A DNA stretch of 64,000 nt from positions 1 through 64,000 of the forward strand of contig NZ_JAAGKM010000012.1 of the NCBI RefSeq assembly GCF_019308355.1, written 5' to 3'. The position numbers and the translations under genes are program-made. Of this stretch, positions 1 to 8,814 are shown one piece after another (the first letter of the stretch is position 1; each line of letters opens with the position of its first letter). The notes beneath the pieces were generated by a model that saw only the letters and a list, made by a program, of their open reading frames with translations, searched no databases and was not told the DNA's origin. The DNA is from Empedobacter falsenii. GTDB taxonomy: Bacteria > Bacteroidota > Bacteroidia > Flavobacteriales > Weeksellaceae.

Positions 1-353
1 TTAAGAAGATTATTTACAGTTAAATAATTATGTTTAGAATTTGTTGTAACTCTAAACTTTTTACTTAATTTACTTCTTAAACCAAGCTCTTGCATATATT
101 TAGCAACTGTTTTAACTGATATTCTGTAACCTAAAGCATTTAATTCTGAATGAATTCGAGGACTTCCATATCTCTGCTTGAATTTAAAATATAGATACTT
201 TATTTTATCTAGCATCAAATTTTTTCTCAAAAGTCGATTGGAGCAACCTTTATTTTTCCATTTATAATAGCTGCTGGAGTGGATTTTTAAGATAATACAC
301 ATTTTCTCAATCGGAAATTGGCACTCGTGATTCTTTATAAATCTATATTTCAT
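1..353 (-). CDS. IS3-family transposase OrfB, N-terminal part (continues beyond window)
   Basis: This frame is open from an ATG at 353 down to position 1. It begins MKYRFIKNHECQFPIEKMC and continues through YYKWK and YGSPRIHSELNALGYRISV, the HTH_21 region found upstream of the rve (DDE) integrase domain in IS3 transposases. The catalytic DDE part lies outside the window. Its ATG overlaps the orfA TGA (ATGA). The -1 frame is also open upstream to a run of seven A residues inside orfA (Leu-Lys-Lys-Ala codons), so an OrfAB fusion by programmed -1 frameshifting is likely, as is usual in this family. Activity cannot be judged because most of the gene is missing here. Confidence 0.8.
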   Translation of the reverse strand, partial: MKYRFIKNHECQFPIEKMCIILKIHSSSYYKWKNKGCSNRLLRKNLMLDKIKYLYFKFKQRYGSPRIHSELNALGYRISVKTVAKYMQELGLRSKLSKKFRVTTNSKHNYLTVNNLL

Positions 354-649
354 CGACCGTTCTTGGAGAAAATGCTGATTGCTTTTTTTAAGATATCACG
401 TTCTAATTCTGCATCTTTAAGCTTTCTTTCTAATTCAACTATTCGCTCCTGTTCTGGCGTTAGTTTTAAATTACCTTTTCCTGGAAAACTATTGGATCCG
501 TATTCTTGATAATCTTTGCGCCATTTGTATAATAAGGAGGCTTTTATTCCAAGTTCCCTTGCTAATTCCGATATATTACTTCTTTCATAACTCAATTCTA
601 CCGCTCGTAATTTAAATGAAGCATCGTAATGATTTTTTATTCCTTTCAT
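350..649 (-). CDS. IS3-family transposase OrfA
   Basis: This 99-residue protein matches the HTH_Tnp_1 type of OrfA. The N-terminal helix-turn-helix region (about residues 10-45) contains FKLRAVELSYERSNISELA and LGIKASLLYKWRKDY. A basic, Pro/Gly-containing linker follows, then a leucine-zipper-like coiled coil from about residue 64 to 92 (EQERIVELERKLKDAELERD). It would bind the IS ends and, after frameshifting, supply the DNA-binding part of the OrfAB transposase. The last codons overlap the start of orfB, and the A-rich slippery run lies about 45 nt before the stop codon. The length is normal for the family and the frame is intact. Confidence 0.85.
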   Translation of the reverse strand: MKGIKNHYDASFKLRAVELSYERSNISELARELGIKASLLYKWRKDYQEYGSNSFPGKGNLKLTPEQERIVELERKLKDAELERDILKKAISIFSKNGR

Positions 650-800
650 AATTGTAAGATAAGTATTATATACCTTTTCTTACTCTGGAACTTTCGTTAG
701 GATATCCAATTTAGGATTAAGATCAATTGGTGTATAACTATAACAGGATTTATTTAAAAACATGTATAGTTATTTTAGGACGGGTCATTAGGACGGGACA

Positions 801-954
801 GTAGCAGGATACTCCCAACATCAAGGCAAGATGAAGGCAACATAGTGGCAGTAGAATGTATGTAAAAGGTTTTTGTAACTCAGGTGTTGTGACGATTGCC
901 TAGTTGCTTTGTAAAAAAGATAAACGTATTAAGTTGTAATAATTGTATTAAATA
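801..954. other. Intergenic stretch beside the IS end, no gene recognised
   Basis: About 150 bases between the presumed IS terminus and the terminator at 955. They are noticeably richer in G and C than the surrounding intergenic DNA, at least up to about 910. No frame longer than about 25 codons is convincing. It could be the remnant of a gene or RNA interrupted by the insertion, but nothing here is recognisable. Confidence 0.4.
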
Positions 955-985
955 AAAAAGGAGCTATTAATTAGCTCCTTTTTTA
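955..985. terminator. Bidirectional intrinsic terminator
   Basis: Inverted repeat GGAGCTA (960-966) / TAGCTCC (972-978) with a 5-nt loop, flanked by A-run and T-run. The stop codon of the minus-strand Spy-like gene lies in the loop. Confidence 0.8.
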
Positions 986-1302
986 TTTTGATGTTTTTTG
1001 GCGTGCAATTCCTTCAATGTTGCTTTTTGTTCTGGCGTAAAAACAGCATTGATTTCATTAAACTCCTTTTGACGAACTTCTTTCATTTTCTTTTTCAATT
1101 CAATTTTTTCGTCTTTGTAGCTGTCCTCAATTTGTTTGATTTTGATGACTTGCGCATCTGTCAAGTTCAAATCTTTTTTTAATTGTTGTAATTTCTGCTC
1201 TCTCGATCCTTCATTTCTGTCTTGCGCTGAAGCAGTTGTTAAAGTGAAAGCAATTAATCCTAATCCTACATATTTATAAAATGCTGTTCTCATAATTATC
1301 AA
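967..1302 (-). CDS. Small secreted helical protein, Spy/CpxP-like
   Basis: This 111-residue protein has an N-terminal signal peptide (hydrophobic segment about residues 12-24 ending TASAQ). The charged all-helical remainder contains LNLTDAQVIKIKQIEDSYK and FTPEQKATLKELHAKK. The paired 'LTDAQ...' and 'FTPEQKA' motifs are typical of periplasmic LTxxQ/Spy-like proteins, which in other bacteria act as small chaperones or metal/stress sensors. That role is an inference. An alternative ATG three codons downstream (1293) is equally possible. The gene is monocistronic, with its stop codon inside the terminator hairpin. Confidence 0.65.
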   Translation of the reverse strand: MIIMRTAFYKYVGLGLIAFTLTTASAQDRNEGSREQKLQQLKKDLNLTDAQVIKIKQIEDSYKDEKIELKKKMKEVRQKEFNEINAVFTPEQKATLKELHAKKHQNKKGAN

Positions 1303-1529
1303 CTTTTTTTGTTTATTTATTCTTAAGACTTCAAAAAATTAAAAAGGTTTAAAACAATAAATGTTAAAATTTTTCGGTTATGATGAAATCTTTTAAAAGA
1401 TGTAACATTTGAGATGAATAATCGACCAATATTTTTTTAAATTATTTTTGAAATCGATTAAACCTTTTTCAAAAAGGATTGTCAAACAAGTTGTAAAATT
1501 ATAAAACTACAAAACGAAAAATTAAACAA

Positions 1530-4058
1530 ATGAGGTTAAGAAGTTTATTTGCTTTGATTTTTATTTGTGTTTGTGCAGGATTGAATGCGCAAGAGCTTTT
1601 AAAAATTAAAGGGAAAGTCTTATCAAGTGAAAACAAACCTGTAGAATACACTACAATATCGCTTGAAAGCTCGGAAGATGGAGTTGTGGCAGAAGCGGCA
1701 ACGGATGCAAAAGGAGAATTTACAGTAGAAGCAAAGGCTGGGCAATATGTTCTTGTGATTGAGCCATTGGGATACGATGTAATAGAAAAACAGATTAATT
1801 TAGAATCTGCATTAGATTTAGGAACTTTTACTGTAAAAACGACGCAAACAGTTTCGTTAGGAGCAGCGGTTGTAACAGCGGAAAAACCAATTTATAAGGT
1901 AGAATTGGACAAAAAAGTGTATGATATGGCGAATGATCCAATGTCGCAAGGTCAAACATTGTCTGATGCTTTAGCAAATGTACCATCGGTTTCTGTTGAT
2001 GCAGAAGGAAATGTTTCGTTGAGAGGAAATGATAATGTAAAATTCTTGATTGATGGAAAACCTTCGGGAATGTTAGGTGTTTCGGATGTAGCGGAAGCTT
2101 TAAAAAATATTCCAGCCGAAAATGTAGAACGTATTGAATTGGTAACAAACCCTTCTGCTCGTTACGAAGCTTCAGGTTCTGCGGGGATCATCAATATTGT
2201 ATTGAAAAAAGGTTCTAATACAGGTTTTAATGGTTCTGTAACCTTGAATGGAGGAATTCCTAAAATGGTTGGAGGAAATGTAAACTTGAATTATAAAACA
2301 AAAAAATATAACATTTTTACAACTTTAGGTTCTCGTTATATGGATAGAGAAGGTGAAGGTTCTGCTTTTATGACAAGTTATAATGAAGGAACAGATGTTG
2401 TAAAACAATATAGATCTACAAACCGAGATAATAATAGAATTCGTAGAAATTACAACATTCGTTTGGGTGGAGAATATTATTTAGATGATAAAAATACAAT
2501 AGGTTTATCTGCAGGTTATCGTTACAATAATGGAAATAACAATGCTTTAGTTGATTATAATTATTTTGATAATGCAATGACTTTCTTGAAGAATGAATAT
2601 AATCTTCAGAATGAGAAAGAAATTGAAAATAACTTTGATTTAGATTTTAATTATAAACACGAGTTTGATAAAAAAGGTCATGAATTTGTTTTTACAGGTC
2701 GTTTTTCATCTCAAAAAGAAGACGAAGATGGTCTTGTTGATGGATTGACAAAAGAACTTGATAAAACAACTGGAATTTATAAAGATAAAATTACAAATCG
2801 TATTACTGATAATTTAGAAGATCAGAAAAATATTGTTTTAACGGCAGATTACGTTCGTCCAATTGGAGAAAAAGGAAAATTTGAATTGGGTGCTCGTGCA
2901 GATTTTAGTGATACGAAAACTAATAACAAAACATTCTTTTTAACTGACGCTGGAGATTATGAAGAAGATAGTAGATTCTTTGCAAATGTAGATAATCAAC
3001 AAAATGTATTTGCGGCTTATGCACAATATGGAAATGCGATTGGAGAAAAATTTCAATACTTCGCAGGTTTACGTTTAGAGAGTTCTGATATGAAAATCAA
3101 AAACTACACAAGCGGAGAAAATATTTCAAAAAAATATACAGATTTATTCCCAACATTAACGTTGAATTATAAGTTTACTGAGAAAAACGAATTACAATTA
3201 AGTTATTCTCGTCGTGTTCGTCGTCCAATGGGATTCATGTTAATGCCTTTCTTTTCTGCAACAGATGATAGAAATGTAAGAAATGGTAATCCAGATCTTA
3301 ATCCTACTTATACAAATTCATACGAGTTAGCTTATATCACAACTGTAGGAAAGTTGATGGTAACGCCAAGTTTATTTTACCAAAGAACAACTGATATGAT
3401 TAATCAGTTTCAACGTAAAAATTATAACGATAACGGAGATGAAGTATTTATTACAAAACCAATCAACATTGGTGATGAAGATCGTTATGGTTTAGATTTA
3501 ACAGCGACTTACAAACCAGCTAAATGGTGGAGTTTGATGTTCAATGTAAATTTATTTGGATACAATAGAACAGGTTTCTACGAAGAAACAAACGTTGTAA
3601 AAGATCCTGTAACAGGAGTAGAAAGTACAAAAGTAGATACGCAAGATTTCTCTGGAGACGGATTTAGTTCTCGTGGACGTTTGTCTTCTAACTTTATATT
3701 ACCTGCAGATTTCAAAATTCAGGTTGCTGGAAATTACATGGGAAGCATGAAAACGGCTCAACAAAAAATTGAAGATAATTTGTCAATGGATTTTTCTTTA
3801 TCAAAAGATTTATTCAACAAACAAGCTACATTATCTTTAAATATTCGTGACGTGTTCAACTCAAGAAAAAGAGAATCTACTACTTATGGAGCAGATTACA
3901 CTAATTACGAAAGTATGCGTTGGATGAAACGTTCAATTAACTTATCGTTTACATATCGTTTTAAGAAAACAAACGAAAGAGAAAAGAATAAACAACAACG
4001 CCCAGATGGAGAAGAAATGGGAGGTGGAGAAGAAATGCAAATGCAAGCAGCTTCTTAA
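1530..4058 (+). CDS. TonB-dependent receptor-like outer membrane beta-barrel protein
   Basis: 842 residues with an N-terminal signal peptide ending LNAQ. A CarboxypepD_reg-like Ig-type domain follows (about 23-105, beginning LLKIKGKVLSSENKPVEYTT). Next is a plug domain (about 130-225, with LSDALANVPSVSVDAEGNVS and VTNPSARYEASGSAGIINIV), then a long Tyr/Asn-rich barrel of the OMP_b-brl_3 type to about residue 808. Proteins with this architecture sit in the outer membrane and import siderophores, peptides or other ligands using TonB. The substrate cannot be told from sequence, and no SusD partner is adjacent, so this is not a classical SusCD pair. After the last strand (NLSFTYRFKK) comes an unusual charged, Met/Gly/Glu-rich tail of about 30 residues. 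The gene is monocistronic. Confidence 0.88.
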   Translation: MRLRSLFALIFICVCAGLNAQELLKIKGKVLSSENKPVEYTTISLESSEDGVVAEAATDAKGEFTVEAKAGQYVLVIEPLGYDVIEKQINLESALDLGTFTVKTTQTVSLGAAVVTAEKPIYKVELDKKVYDMANDPMSQGQTLSDALANVPSVSVDAEGNVSLRGNDNVKFLIDGKPSGMLGVSDVAEALKNIPAENVERIELVTNPSARYEASGSAGIINIVLKKGSNTGFNGSVTLNGGIPKMVGGNVNLNYKTKKYNIFTTLGSRYMDREGEGSAFMTSYNEGTDVVKQYRSTNRDNNRIRRNYNIRLGGEYYLDDKNTIGLSAGYRYNNGNNNALVDYNYFDNAMTFLKNEYNLQNEKEIENNFDLDFNYKHEFDKKGHEFVFTGRFSSQKEDEDGLVDGLTKELDKTTGIYKDKITNRITDNLEDQKNIVLTADYVRPIGEKGKFELGARADFSDTKTNNKTFFLTDAGDYEEDSRFFANVDNQQNVFAAYAQYGNAIGEKFQYFAGLRLESSDMKIKNYTSGENISKKYTDLFPTLTLNYKFTEKNELQLSYSRRVRRPMGFMLMPFFSATDDRNVRNGNPDLNPTYTNSYELAYITTVGKLMVTPSLFYQRTTDMINQFQRKNYNDNGDEVFITKPINIGDEDRYGLDLTATYKPAKWWSLMFNVNLFGYNRTGFYEETNVVKDPVTGVESTKVDTQDFSGDGFSSRGRLSSNFILPADFKIQVAGNYMGSMKTAQQKIEDNLSMDFSLSKDLFNKQATLSLNIRDVFNSRKRESTTYGADYTNYESMRWMKRSINLSFTYRFKKTNEREKNKQQRPDGEEMGGGEEMQMQAAS

Positions 4059-4077
4059 GAGTTTGAAAATAATCGAT

Positions 4078-4111
4078 AAAAAAATGGATCGCAATTGCGA
4101 TCCATTTTTTT
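4078..4111. terminator. Bidirectional terminator between convergent genes
   Basis: Perfect palindrome ATGGATCGCAATTGCGATCCAT with A-run before and T-run after. It separates the receptor gene (+) from mscL (-). Confidence 0.9.
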
Positions 4112-4132
4112 ATCATTTTGAATGAAAACGAA

Positions 4133-4516
4133 TTATTTGTTTTTTAACAAATCACGAATTTCAGCCAATAATTCTTCTTGTGTTGGTCCTGCAGGAGCTG
4201 GTTCTTCAGCAGGGGCTTCTTTTTTCAATTTGTTAATTCCTTTAATCATTACGAATAAAGCAAATGCAACAACTATAAAAGAAATAGCAGCAGCTAAAAA
4301 GCTACCATATTTAATTGCAGTCCCTGGTATTACTAATGCAGCTAAATTTTCAGCGTCAATAGCTTTCAAGGCTGGATTTAAAATGGCTGGCGTAATGATA
4401 TCTTCAACTAAAGAAGTAACAATTTTACCAAAGGCACCACCGATAACTACACCGACAGCTAAATCTACTACGTTACCTTTTACTGCAAACTCTTTAAATT
4501 CTTTAAAAAATCCCAT
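4133..4516 (-). CDS. mscL: Large-conductance mechanosensitive channel MscL
   Basis: 127 residues, normal for the family. The protein starts MGFFKEFKEFAVKGNVVDLA, the conserved N-terminal helix and first transmembrane helix of MscL. The second transmembrane helix is around residues 70-92 (SFLAAAISFIVVAFALFVMI). The C-terminal cytoplasmic helix (TQEELLAEIRDLLKNK) follows a Pro/Ala/Glu-rich linker. It forms a pentameric inner-membrane pore that opens under membrane tension and releases solutes on osmotic downshift. It lies downstream of lgt on the same strand with a 34-nt gap and could be co-transcribed. Confidence 0.97.
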   Translation of the reverse strand: MGFFKEFKEFAVKGNVVDLAVGVVIGGAFGKIVTSLVEDIITPAILNPALKAIDAENLAALVIPGTAIKYGSFLAAAISFIVVAFALFVMIKGINKLKKEAPAEEPAPAGPTQEELLAEIRDLLKNK

Positions 4517-4550
4517 AAGTCTATAATTTATTTCTAAGTTTATAATAATT

Positions 4551-5444
4551 CTAAGGTTGATTGATATCTAATCTATTTTTAGAAGAGATAAATAAGTATA
4601 AACCGATTAACATAAAAGGAATACTTAAGATTTGACCATTGTTTAATCCTATATTCAACATTTGAGCAACTGCTTCTTCTCCTTGATTTTCTTTATAGAA
4701 CTCAACAACAAATCGTATTAAAAATAATAAAAATAAGAATATGCCTAACAAAGCTCCCAAATATTTTGTCTTATCTGTTTTGTTGTACATATAAAGCATA
4801 ATAATTCCTAAGATAACATATCCAATCGCTTCATAAATTTGAGCTGGATGACGAGGAATTACTTCTCCATATCCCAAACTTTGTTGATGAAATTTTACTG
4901 CCCAAGGTAATTCTGATGCTTTTCCTACAATTTCTGAGTTGTAAAAATTTCCAATTCGAACCGCAGCTCCACCAAAAGGAACAACAACAGCAATACGGTC
5001 TAACAACCACAATACATTACGATGCAAATATTTTCTACTAAATAAATAGGAAGTTAAAATTACACCTAATGCAGCTCCGTGACTTGCAAGTCCACTAAAT
5101 CCTACAAATTCGTAATCTTGTAATAATCCAAAGAAAGCACTTTGTCCTGGTGAGTGTTGTACAGGTAAGAAAACTTCGATTGGTCGTTCAATAAACGCAG
5201 CAGGATCATAAAAAATATATTCTCCGAGTCTTGCACCTACAATTGCTCCAATAAATGTGTAAAGGAATAAAGGGTCAAGTAATTCTTTTTTCTGATTTTC
5301 TTTCTTGAAAATATTTGACATCAAATACCAGCCTACGACAAAGGCAACTATCCAACATAAACTGTAAATATGTACTTTGAATCCTGCTATTTCAAATAAA
5401 TAAGGTTTTGGATTCCAATCGATAAACGAAATTAAGTTAATCAT
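4551..5444 (-). CDS. lgt: Prolipoprotein diacylglyceryl transferase
   Basis: 297 residues with seven predicted membrane segments. It transfers diacylglycerol from phosphatidylglycerol to the lipobox cysteine of prolipoproteins, the first step of lipoprotein maturation. The conserved Lgt signature is present in the middle (AAVRIGNFYNSEIVG), as are the upstream Ser-His segment (GLASHGAALGV) and the PRHPAQIYEA motif. Several predicted clients lie in this window: GldK, LptE and the small lipoproteins at 8815 and 40463. Its start codon overlaps the stop codon of yidD by one base (TAATG), which indicates translational coupling. Confidence 0.96.
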   Translation of the reverse strand: MINLISFIDWNPKPYLFEIAGFKVHIYSLCWIVAFVVGWYLMSNIFKKENQKKELLDPLFLYTFIGAIVGARLGEYIFYDPAAFIERPIEVFLPVQHSPGQSAFFGLLQDYEFVGFSGLASHGAALGVILTSYLFSRKYLHRNVLWLLDRIAVVVPFGGAAVRIGNFYNSEIVGKASELPWAVKFHQQSLGYGEVIPRHPAQIYEAIGYVILGIIMLYMYNKTDKTKYLGALLGIFLFLLFLIRFVVEFYKENQGEEAVAQMLNIGLNNGQILSIPFMLIGLYLFISSKNRLDINQP

Positions 5445-5677
5445 TAATTTTTCTTTTTAGGTACAGGGTCGTATCCATGTCCTCCCCAAGGATGACAGCG
5501 ACTAATTCTTTTTGTTCCGAGCCACAAACCTTTCAGCAAACCATGTTCTTTTAGCGCCTCTATCATATAAGAAGAGCAAGTTGGTTGATATCTACAATTG
5601 CTTCCCATCCAAGGAGAAATTGCTAATTGATAAAATCTTACCAACAGAATAAATGGTGTAACCAAAATTTTGTTCAT
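5444..5677 (-). CDS. yidD: Membrane protein insertion efficiency factor YidD
   Basis: 77 residues, the normal size. It contains the family hallmarks [20 protein letters not shown] and [20 protein letters not shown], with the conserved Cys residues. YidD is a small membrane-associated protein that assists YidC-dependent membrane protein insertion. In many genomes it neighbours rnpA-yidC; here it is coupled to lgt by a one-base stop/start overlap. The C-terminus [10 protein letters not shown] is typical. Confidence 0.95.
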   Translation of the reverse strand: MNKILVTPFILLVRFYQLAISPWMGSNCRYQPTCSSYMIEALKEHGLLKGLWLGTKRISRCHPWGGHGYDPVPKKKN

Positions 5678-5700
5678 CTCGCAAAGTTAATCAATAACCG

Positions 5701-5750
5701 AAATAAAAAAGAATCAATCTAAAAAGTTTATGCTTTTGCAGATTGATTCT
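5701..5750 (-). terminator. Intrinsic terminator of the thioredoxin-like gene
   Basis: Inverted repeat GAATCAATCT (5711-5720) / AGATTGATTC (5740-5749). The stem can extend through an internal AAAAG...CTTTT pairing. On the minus strand it is followed by a T-rich run (complement of 5701-5710). Confidence 0.75.
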
Positions 5751-5775
5751 CTATACGATACGTGCTTAACGCATA

Positions 5776-6282
5776 TTATTTTTTAGTATAACTCGCTGGA
5801 TCTAATGCTTTGTAAGACCAGTTTTGTAAAAACTCTAACACAACTTTCGGATCATGTCCTTTCACTTCTTTGCTTTCAAGATAAGCTGAGTTTTGTGTGT
5901 GAATTAAATTTCCTTTCTCATCTAAAATTACAAAAACAGGAAATCCAAAACGCTCTGGGTGTTTCAATGCAGCTAACGTTTCTTCGTTTTTATTTTTTGG
6001 AGAATAATTTACATGAACCACTTCATAATTATTCGCAATATAATCTTTTACTTCTTGATTTTCTTTTGTCAATTTATCAAACATCACACACCAAGCGCAC
6101 CAATTACCACCAATTTGCAATAAAACGTGTTTCTTTTCAGCAGAAGCTTTTTGTACCGCATTCGCGATATCTACTTTCGGATTTGCTTCTTCACTATAAA
6201 TTTTTGGTTTTTCAGTTTGTTGACCAAATGCAAAACTTAACGATAAAATCATTAAGCTAAAAAACATAGTTAATTTTTTCAT
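5776..6282 (-). CDS. Secreted thioredoxin-like protein (Thioredoxin_7 type)
   Basis: 168 residues with a signal peptide (MKKLTMFFSLMILSLSFAFG). A thioredoxin fold follows, with the active-site motif WCAWC inside IGGNWCAWCVMFDK and the cis-proline region GFPVFVILDEKG. The CAWC redox pair and the N-terminal location fit the DUF255/Thioredoxin_7 class of periplasmic disulfide reductases. The substrate is unknown. A minus-strand -7-like box (TAAATTCG, 6304-6311) lies about 21 nt before the start, and a terminator follows, so the gene is probably monocistronic. Confidence 0.8.
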   Translation of the reverse strand: MKKLTMFFSLMILSLSFAFGQQTEKPKIYSEEANPKVDIANAVQKASAEKKHVLLQIGGNWCAWCVMFDKLTKENQEVKDYIANNYEVVHVNYSPKNKNEETLAALKHPERFGFPVFVILDEKGNLIHTQNSAYLESKEVKGHDPKVVLEFLQNWSYKALDPASYTKK

Positions 6283-6303
6283 TTCAAATTCTAAATATTA
6301 AGT

Positions 6304-6311
6304 CGAATTTA
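6304..6311 (-). promoter_or_regulatory. Candidate -7 box of the thioredoxin-like gene
   Basis: TAAATTCG on the minus strand is one mismatch from TAnnTTTG, and the predicted leader is about 14 nt. The sequence just downstream (GACTTAAT) is shared with the promoter at 10610-10617. Confidence 0.4.
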
Positions 6312-6340
6312 CAATAAAAAATTATGCCGAAAACGTTTTT

Positions 6341-6745
6341 CTACGAATTAATAATCGTGTAATATAAATTTAGTTTTTCTTGAACCGAATTTATTTCATT
6401 ATTTTTTTCGTTTTGATTAAATTGATTAATCATATTGATAGAGAATTTTGATTCAAATTCTAAACGATCCAATTCAATTTCATAAAAATTAATTTGATGA
6501 TGAATTTGCGTGAAATAATAATTTACCAATTCAACATACATCAATCTAAGTTCTTGATTAACTCTGATAAATTCGACAAATTCTTGCAATTCGACCAAAA
6601 ACTCAATCATTTGTTTATTGATTTCTGATTGTTTATCTTTTAGTTCAATCTTTTTCAAATAATCAGTTGATAAAGCAATTTTATCACCCAAAAGTTGGTG
6701 CTTTCTTGTTAAAATTAAAGCACATTCTAACGCTTTCTTCATCAT
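6341..6745 (-). CDS. Hypothetical helical protein
   Basis: 134 residues with no signal peptide, no membrane segment and no motif I recognise. The composition is strongly helical, with many Glu, Leu, Ile, Gln and Asn. The segment EFLVELQEFVEFIRVNQELRLMYVELV is probably a long amphipathic helix or coiled coil. It is transcribed divergently from rarA across a 113-nt gap. A cytoplasmic structural or interaction protein is plausible, but no function can be assigned. Confidence 0.55.
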   Translation of the reverse strand: MMKKALECALILTRKHQLLGDKIALSTDYLKKIELKDKQSEINKQMIEFLVELQEFVEFIRVNQELRLMYVELVNYYFTQIHHQINFYEIELDRLEFESKFSINMINQFNQNEKNNEINSVQEKLNLYYTIINS

Positions 6746-6832
6746 TTTAATTTTTATTCTAACACAAAGAAAATAAATCTAAATGCCAAAACATGTCGTC
6801 TAAAAAATCATTCATTTTGACAAAACATTCCC

Positions 6833-6840
6833 TAACTTTG
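6833..6840 (+). promoter_or_regulatory. -7 box of the rarA promoter (decides the start codon)
   Basis: TAACTTTG matches the Bacteroidota -7 consensus TAnnTTTG. It lies inside the longest possible reading frame of rarA, so transcription should begin near 6847 and the upstream ATG at 6793 cannot be the start from this promoter. Confidence 0.6.
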
Positions 6841-6858
6841 AAATCTAAACAAGATTTT

Positions 6859-8139
6859 ATGAATGCTCCTTTAGCTGAAAGAATGCGTCCAAAAACGCTT
6901 GAAGAATACATTAATCAAAAGCATTTGGTGGGCGAAAACGGACCAATAAAAATGATGTTGCAACATGATATGATTGCTTCGATGATTTTTTGGGGACCGC
7001 CAGGAACAGGAAAAACGACACTTGCACAATTGATTTCCGAATTAACTGATCGACCTTTTTATACGTTGAGCGCCATAAATTCTGGTGTGAAAGAAGTACG
7101 TGAAGTAATTGAAAAAGCAAAGAATCAAAATTTGTTTTCAGGAACAAAAAATCCTATTTTATTTATAGATGAAATTCATCGTTTCAATAAATCACAACAA
7201 GATAGTTTGTTGGGAGCGGTAGAAACTGGTTTGGTGACGTTGATTGGAGCAACAACCGAAAATCCAAGTTTCGAAGTTGTACCAGCTTTGCTTTCGCGTG
7301 CGCAAGTTTATGTATTGAAACATCTCGAAAAAGAAGATTTAGTTGATTTAATCGAACGAGCTATAAAAAAAGATACGGTTTTATCTAAATTAAATATTGA
7401 ATTAGTTGAAACAAATGCATTATTAAGATATTCGGGTGGTGATGCAAGAAAACTGTTGAACGGTTTGGAGTTGGTGATTAATAGTTTTTCTCCAACAGAT
7501 AAAATCATCATCAATGATGAAATTGTGCATGAACGTATTCAGCAAAATTTAGCACGTTACGATAAAACGGGAGAACAGCATTACGATATTATTTCGGCTT
7601 TTATCAAATCGATTCGTGGTTCAGATCCAAATGGAGCGGTTTATTGGTTAGCTCGAATGATTGAAGGTGGTGAAGATTTGAAATTTATTGCGAGAAGAAT
7701 GTTGATTTCAGCTTCCGAAGATGTGGGAAATGCAAATCCAACTGCAATGATTTTGGCGAATAATACATTTCAGGCTGTTTCGGTGATTGGTTATCCAGAA
7801 TCTCGTATTTTATTGAGTCAATGTGCGGTTTATTTAGCGAATTCTCCAAAAAGTAATGCAACCTATTTAGCGATTGGTAAAGCGCAACAAGTTGTGAAGC
7901 AAACGGGTGATTTGCCTGTTCCGTTGCATTTACGAAATGCACCAACTAAGTTAATGAAAGATTTGGATTATGGAAAAGAATATAAATATTCGCACGATTT
8001 TCCAGGAAATTTTGCTGAGCAAGAATTTTTACCTGATGAAATTTCTGGAATTACATTTTATGAACCAGGAAATAATAAACGTGAGCAAGTAGATAAACAA
8101 TCACTTAATCAAAAGTGGAAAGGAAAGTATGGGTACTAA
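6859..8139 (+). CDS. rarA: Replication-associated recombination protein A (AAA+ ATPase)
   Basis: 426 residues from the ATG at 6859. The protein begins [20 protein letters not shown], the canonical RarA/MgsA/WRNIP1 N-terminus. A longer frame starting at 6793 adds 22 residues without family similarity and contains the -7 box at 6833-6840, so I reject it. Walker A is [11 protein letters not shown], Walker B is [10 protein letters not shown], and sensor 1 is IGATTENPS. The C-terminal half carries the clamp-loader-like and MgsA tetramerisation domains ([20 protein letters not shown]). RarA acts at stalled replication forks with SSB and RecA. It is monocistronic, with a strong terminator immediately downstream. 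Confidence 0.95.
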   Translation: MNAPLAERMRPKTLEEYINQKHLVGENGPIKMMLQHDMIASMIFWGPPGTGKTTLAQLISELTDRPFYTLSAINSGVKEVREVIEKAKNQNLFSGTKNPILFIDEIHRFNKSQQDSLLGAVETGLVTLIGATTENPSFEVVPALLSRAQVYVLKHLEKEDLVDLIERAIKKDTVLSKLNIELVETNALLRYSGGDARKLLNGLELVINSFSPTDKIIINDEIVHERIQQNLARYDKTGEQHYDIISAFIKSIRGSDPNGAVYWLARMIEGGEDLKFIARRMLISASEDVGNANPTAMILANNTFQAVSVIGYPESRILLSQCAVYLANSPKSNATYLAIGKAQQVVKQTGDLPVPLHLRNAPTKLMKDLDYGKEYKYSHDFPGNFAEQEFLPDEISGITFYEPGNNKREQVDKQSLNQKWKGKYGY

Positions 8140-8144
8140 AATTA

Positions 8145-8178
8145 AAAATCTCAGTTAATCTTGATTAACTGAGATTTT
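8145..8178 (+). terminator. Terminator-like hairpin after rarA
   Basis: A 16-bp perfect inverted repeat with a 2-nt loop: 8145-8160 pairs with 8163-8178 (AAAATCTCAGTT ... AACTGAGATTTT). The trailing T-run is short. Confidence 0.75.
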
Positions 8179-8351
8179 AAGGTTTGGTTGATTTTTTTGG
8201 TTTAGATTGGTTTATATGATAATAGGTTGGTAATTGTATATACACAAGGTTTATGCCAAAACTTAATAAAAAGTAAAAAATTGATTAAAAAAAAGAAAAA
8301 ATTAAACTTTTTCGATCTAAAAAAGAGATTTATATTTATAAAATAAAGAAA

Positions 8352-8774
8352 ATGAAACAAATACAAATTATAAACGGACCTAATTTAAATTTACTTGGCG
8401 TTCGCGAACCAGAGATTTATGGAACACAAACTTTCGAAGATTTTTTTGAACACGAATTGAGAAAGCAATTTCCAGAAGTTTCGTTGCATTATTTTCAATC
8501 AAATCACGAAGGAGATATTATTGATAAATTGCACGAAATTGGTTTTAAATATGACGGAATTATCTTGAATGCTGGAGCGTATACGCATTATTCGTATGCG
8601 ATTGCAGATGCGATAAAAGCGATTACGACTAAAGTGATAGAAGTTCATATTTCGGATATTTATGCGCGCGAAGATTTCAGAAAAAATAGTGTAACAGGTG
8701 AAAGTTGTCTAAAAATTATTTCAGGAAAAGGTTTACCAGGTTATGTTGAAGCTGTGAATAATTTTGTGAAATAA
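8352..8774 (+). CDS. aroQ: 3-dehydroquinate dehydratase, type II
   Basis: 140 residues, the normal size for the dodecameric type II enzyme. It catalyses step three of the shikimate pathway, 3-dehydroquinate to 3-dehydroshikimate. The N-terminal motif IINGPNLNLLGVREPEIYG carries the active-site lid with the catalytic Tyr. QSNHEGDIIDKLHE, LNAGAYTHYSYAI and EVHISDIYAREDFR supply the substrate-binding and His residues. A small lipoprotein gene follows after 40 nt, possibly co-transcribed. A near-consensus -7 element (TATATTTA) precedes the gene by about 20 nt. Confidence 0.96.
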   Translation: MKQIQIINGPNLNLLGVREPEIYGTQTFEDFFEHELRKQFPEVSLHYFQSNHEGDIIDKLHEIGFKYDGIILNAGAYTHYSYAIADAIKAITTKVIEVHISDIYAREDFRKNSVTGESCLKIISGKGLPGYVEAVNNFVK

Positions 8775-8814
8775 TTAATAATCATTATCTTAACAAGATT
8801 AAAATCTATTACCT

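Larger units (their letters stand above)
1..800 (-). mobile_element. IS3-family insertion sequence, partial (cut by window start)
   Basis: The element contains an orfA/orfB pair in the IS3 arrangement: a helix-turn-helix orfA, then an orfB in the -1 frame. The probable right end is at 800. Read on the minus strand the terminus begins TGTCCCGTCCTAA and is followed directly by TGACCCGTCCTAA, two 13-bp tandem copies differing at one base (788-800 and 775-787); the 5'-TG terminus fits IS3 elements. A 9-bp inverted repeat (ATAACTATA at 734-742, TATAGTTAT at 765-773) lies between the end and orfA. The left end and the target duplication are outside the window, so the boundary at 800 is inferred from sequence pattern only. 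Confidence 0.75.

Noticed and set aside
4122-4526. 134-codon plus-strand frame
   Set aside because: It is entirely antisense to mscL, which has full family motifs.
6793-6858. Longer N-terminus for RarA from an ATG at 6793
   Set aside because: The extra residues do not resemble the family, and the segment contains the -7 promoter box TAACTTTG.
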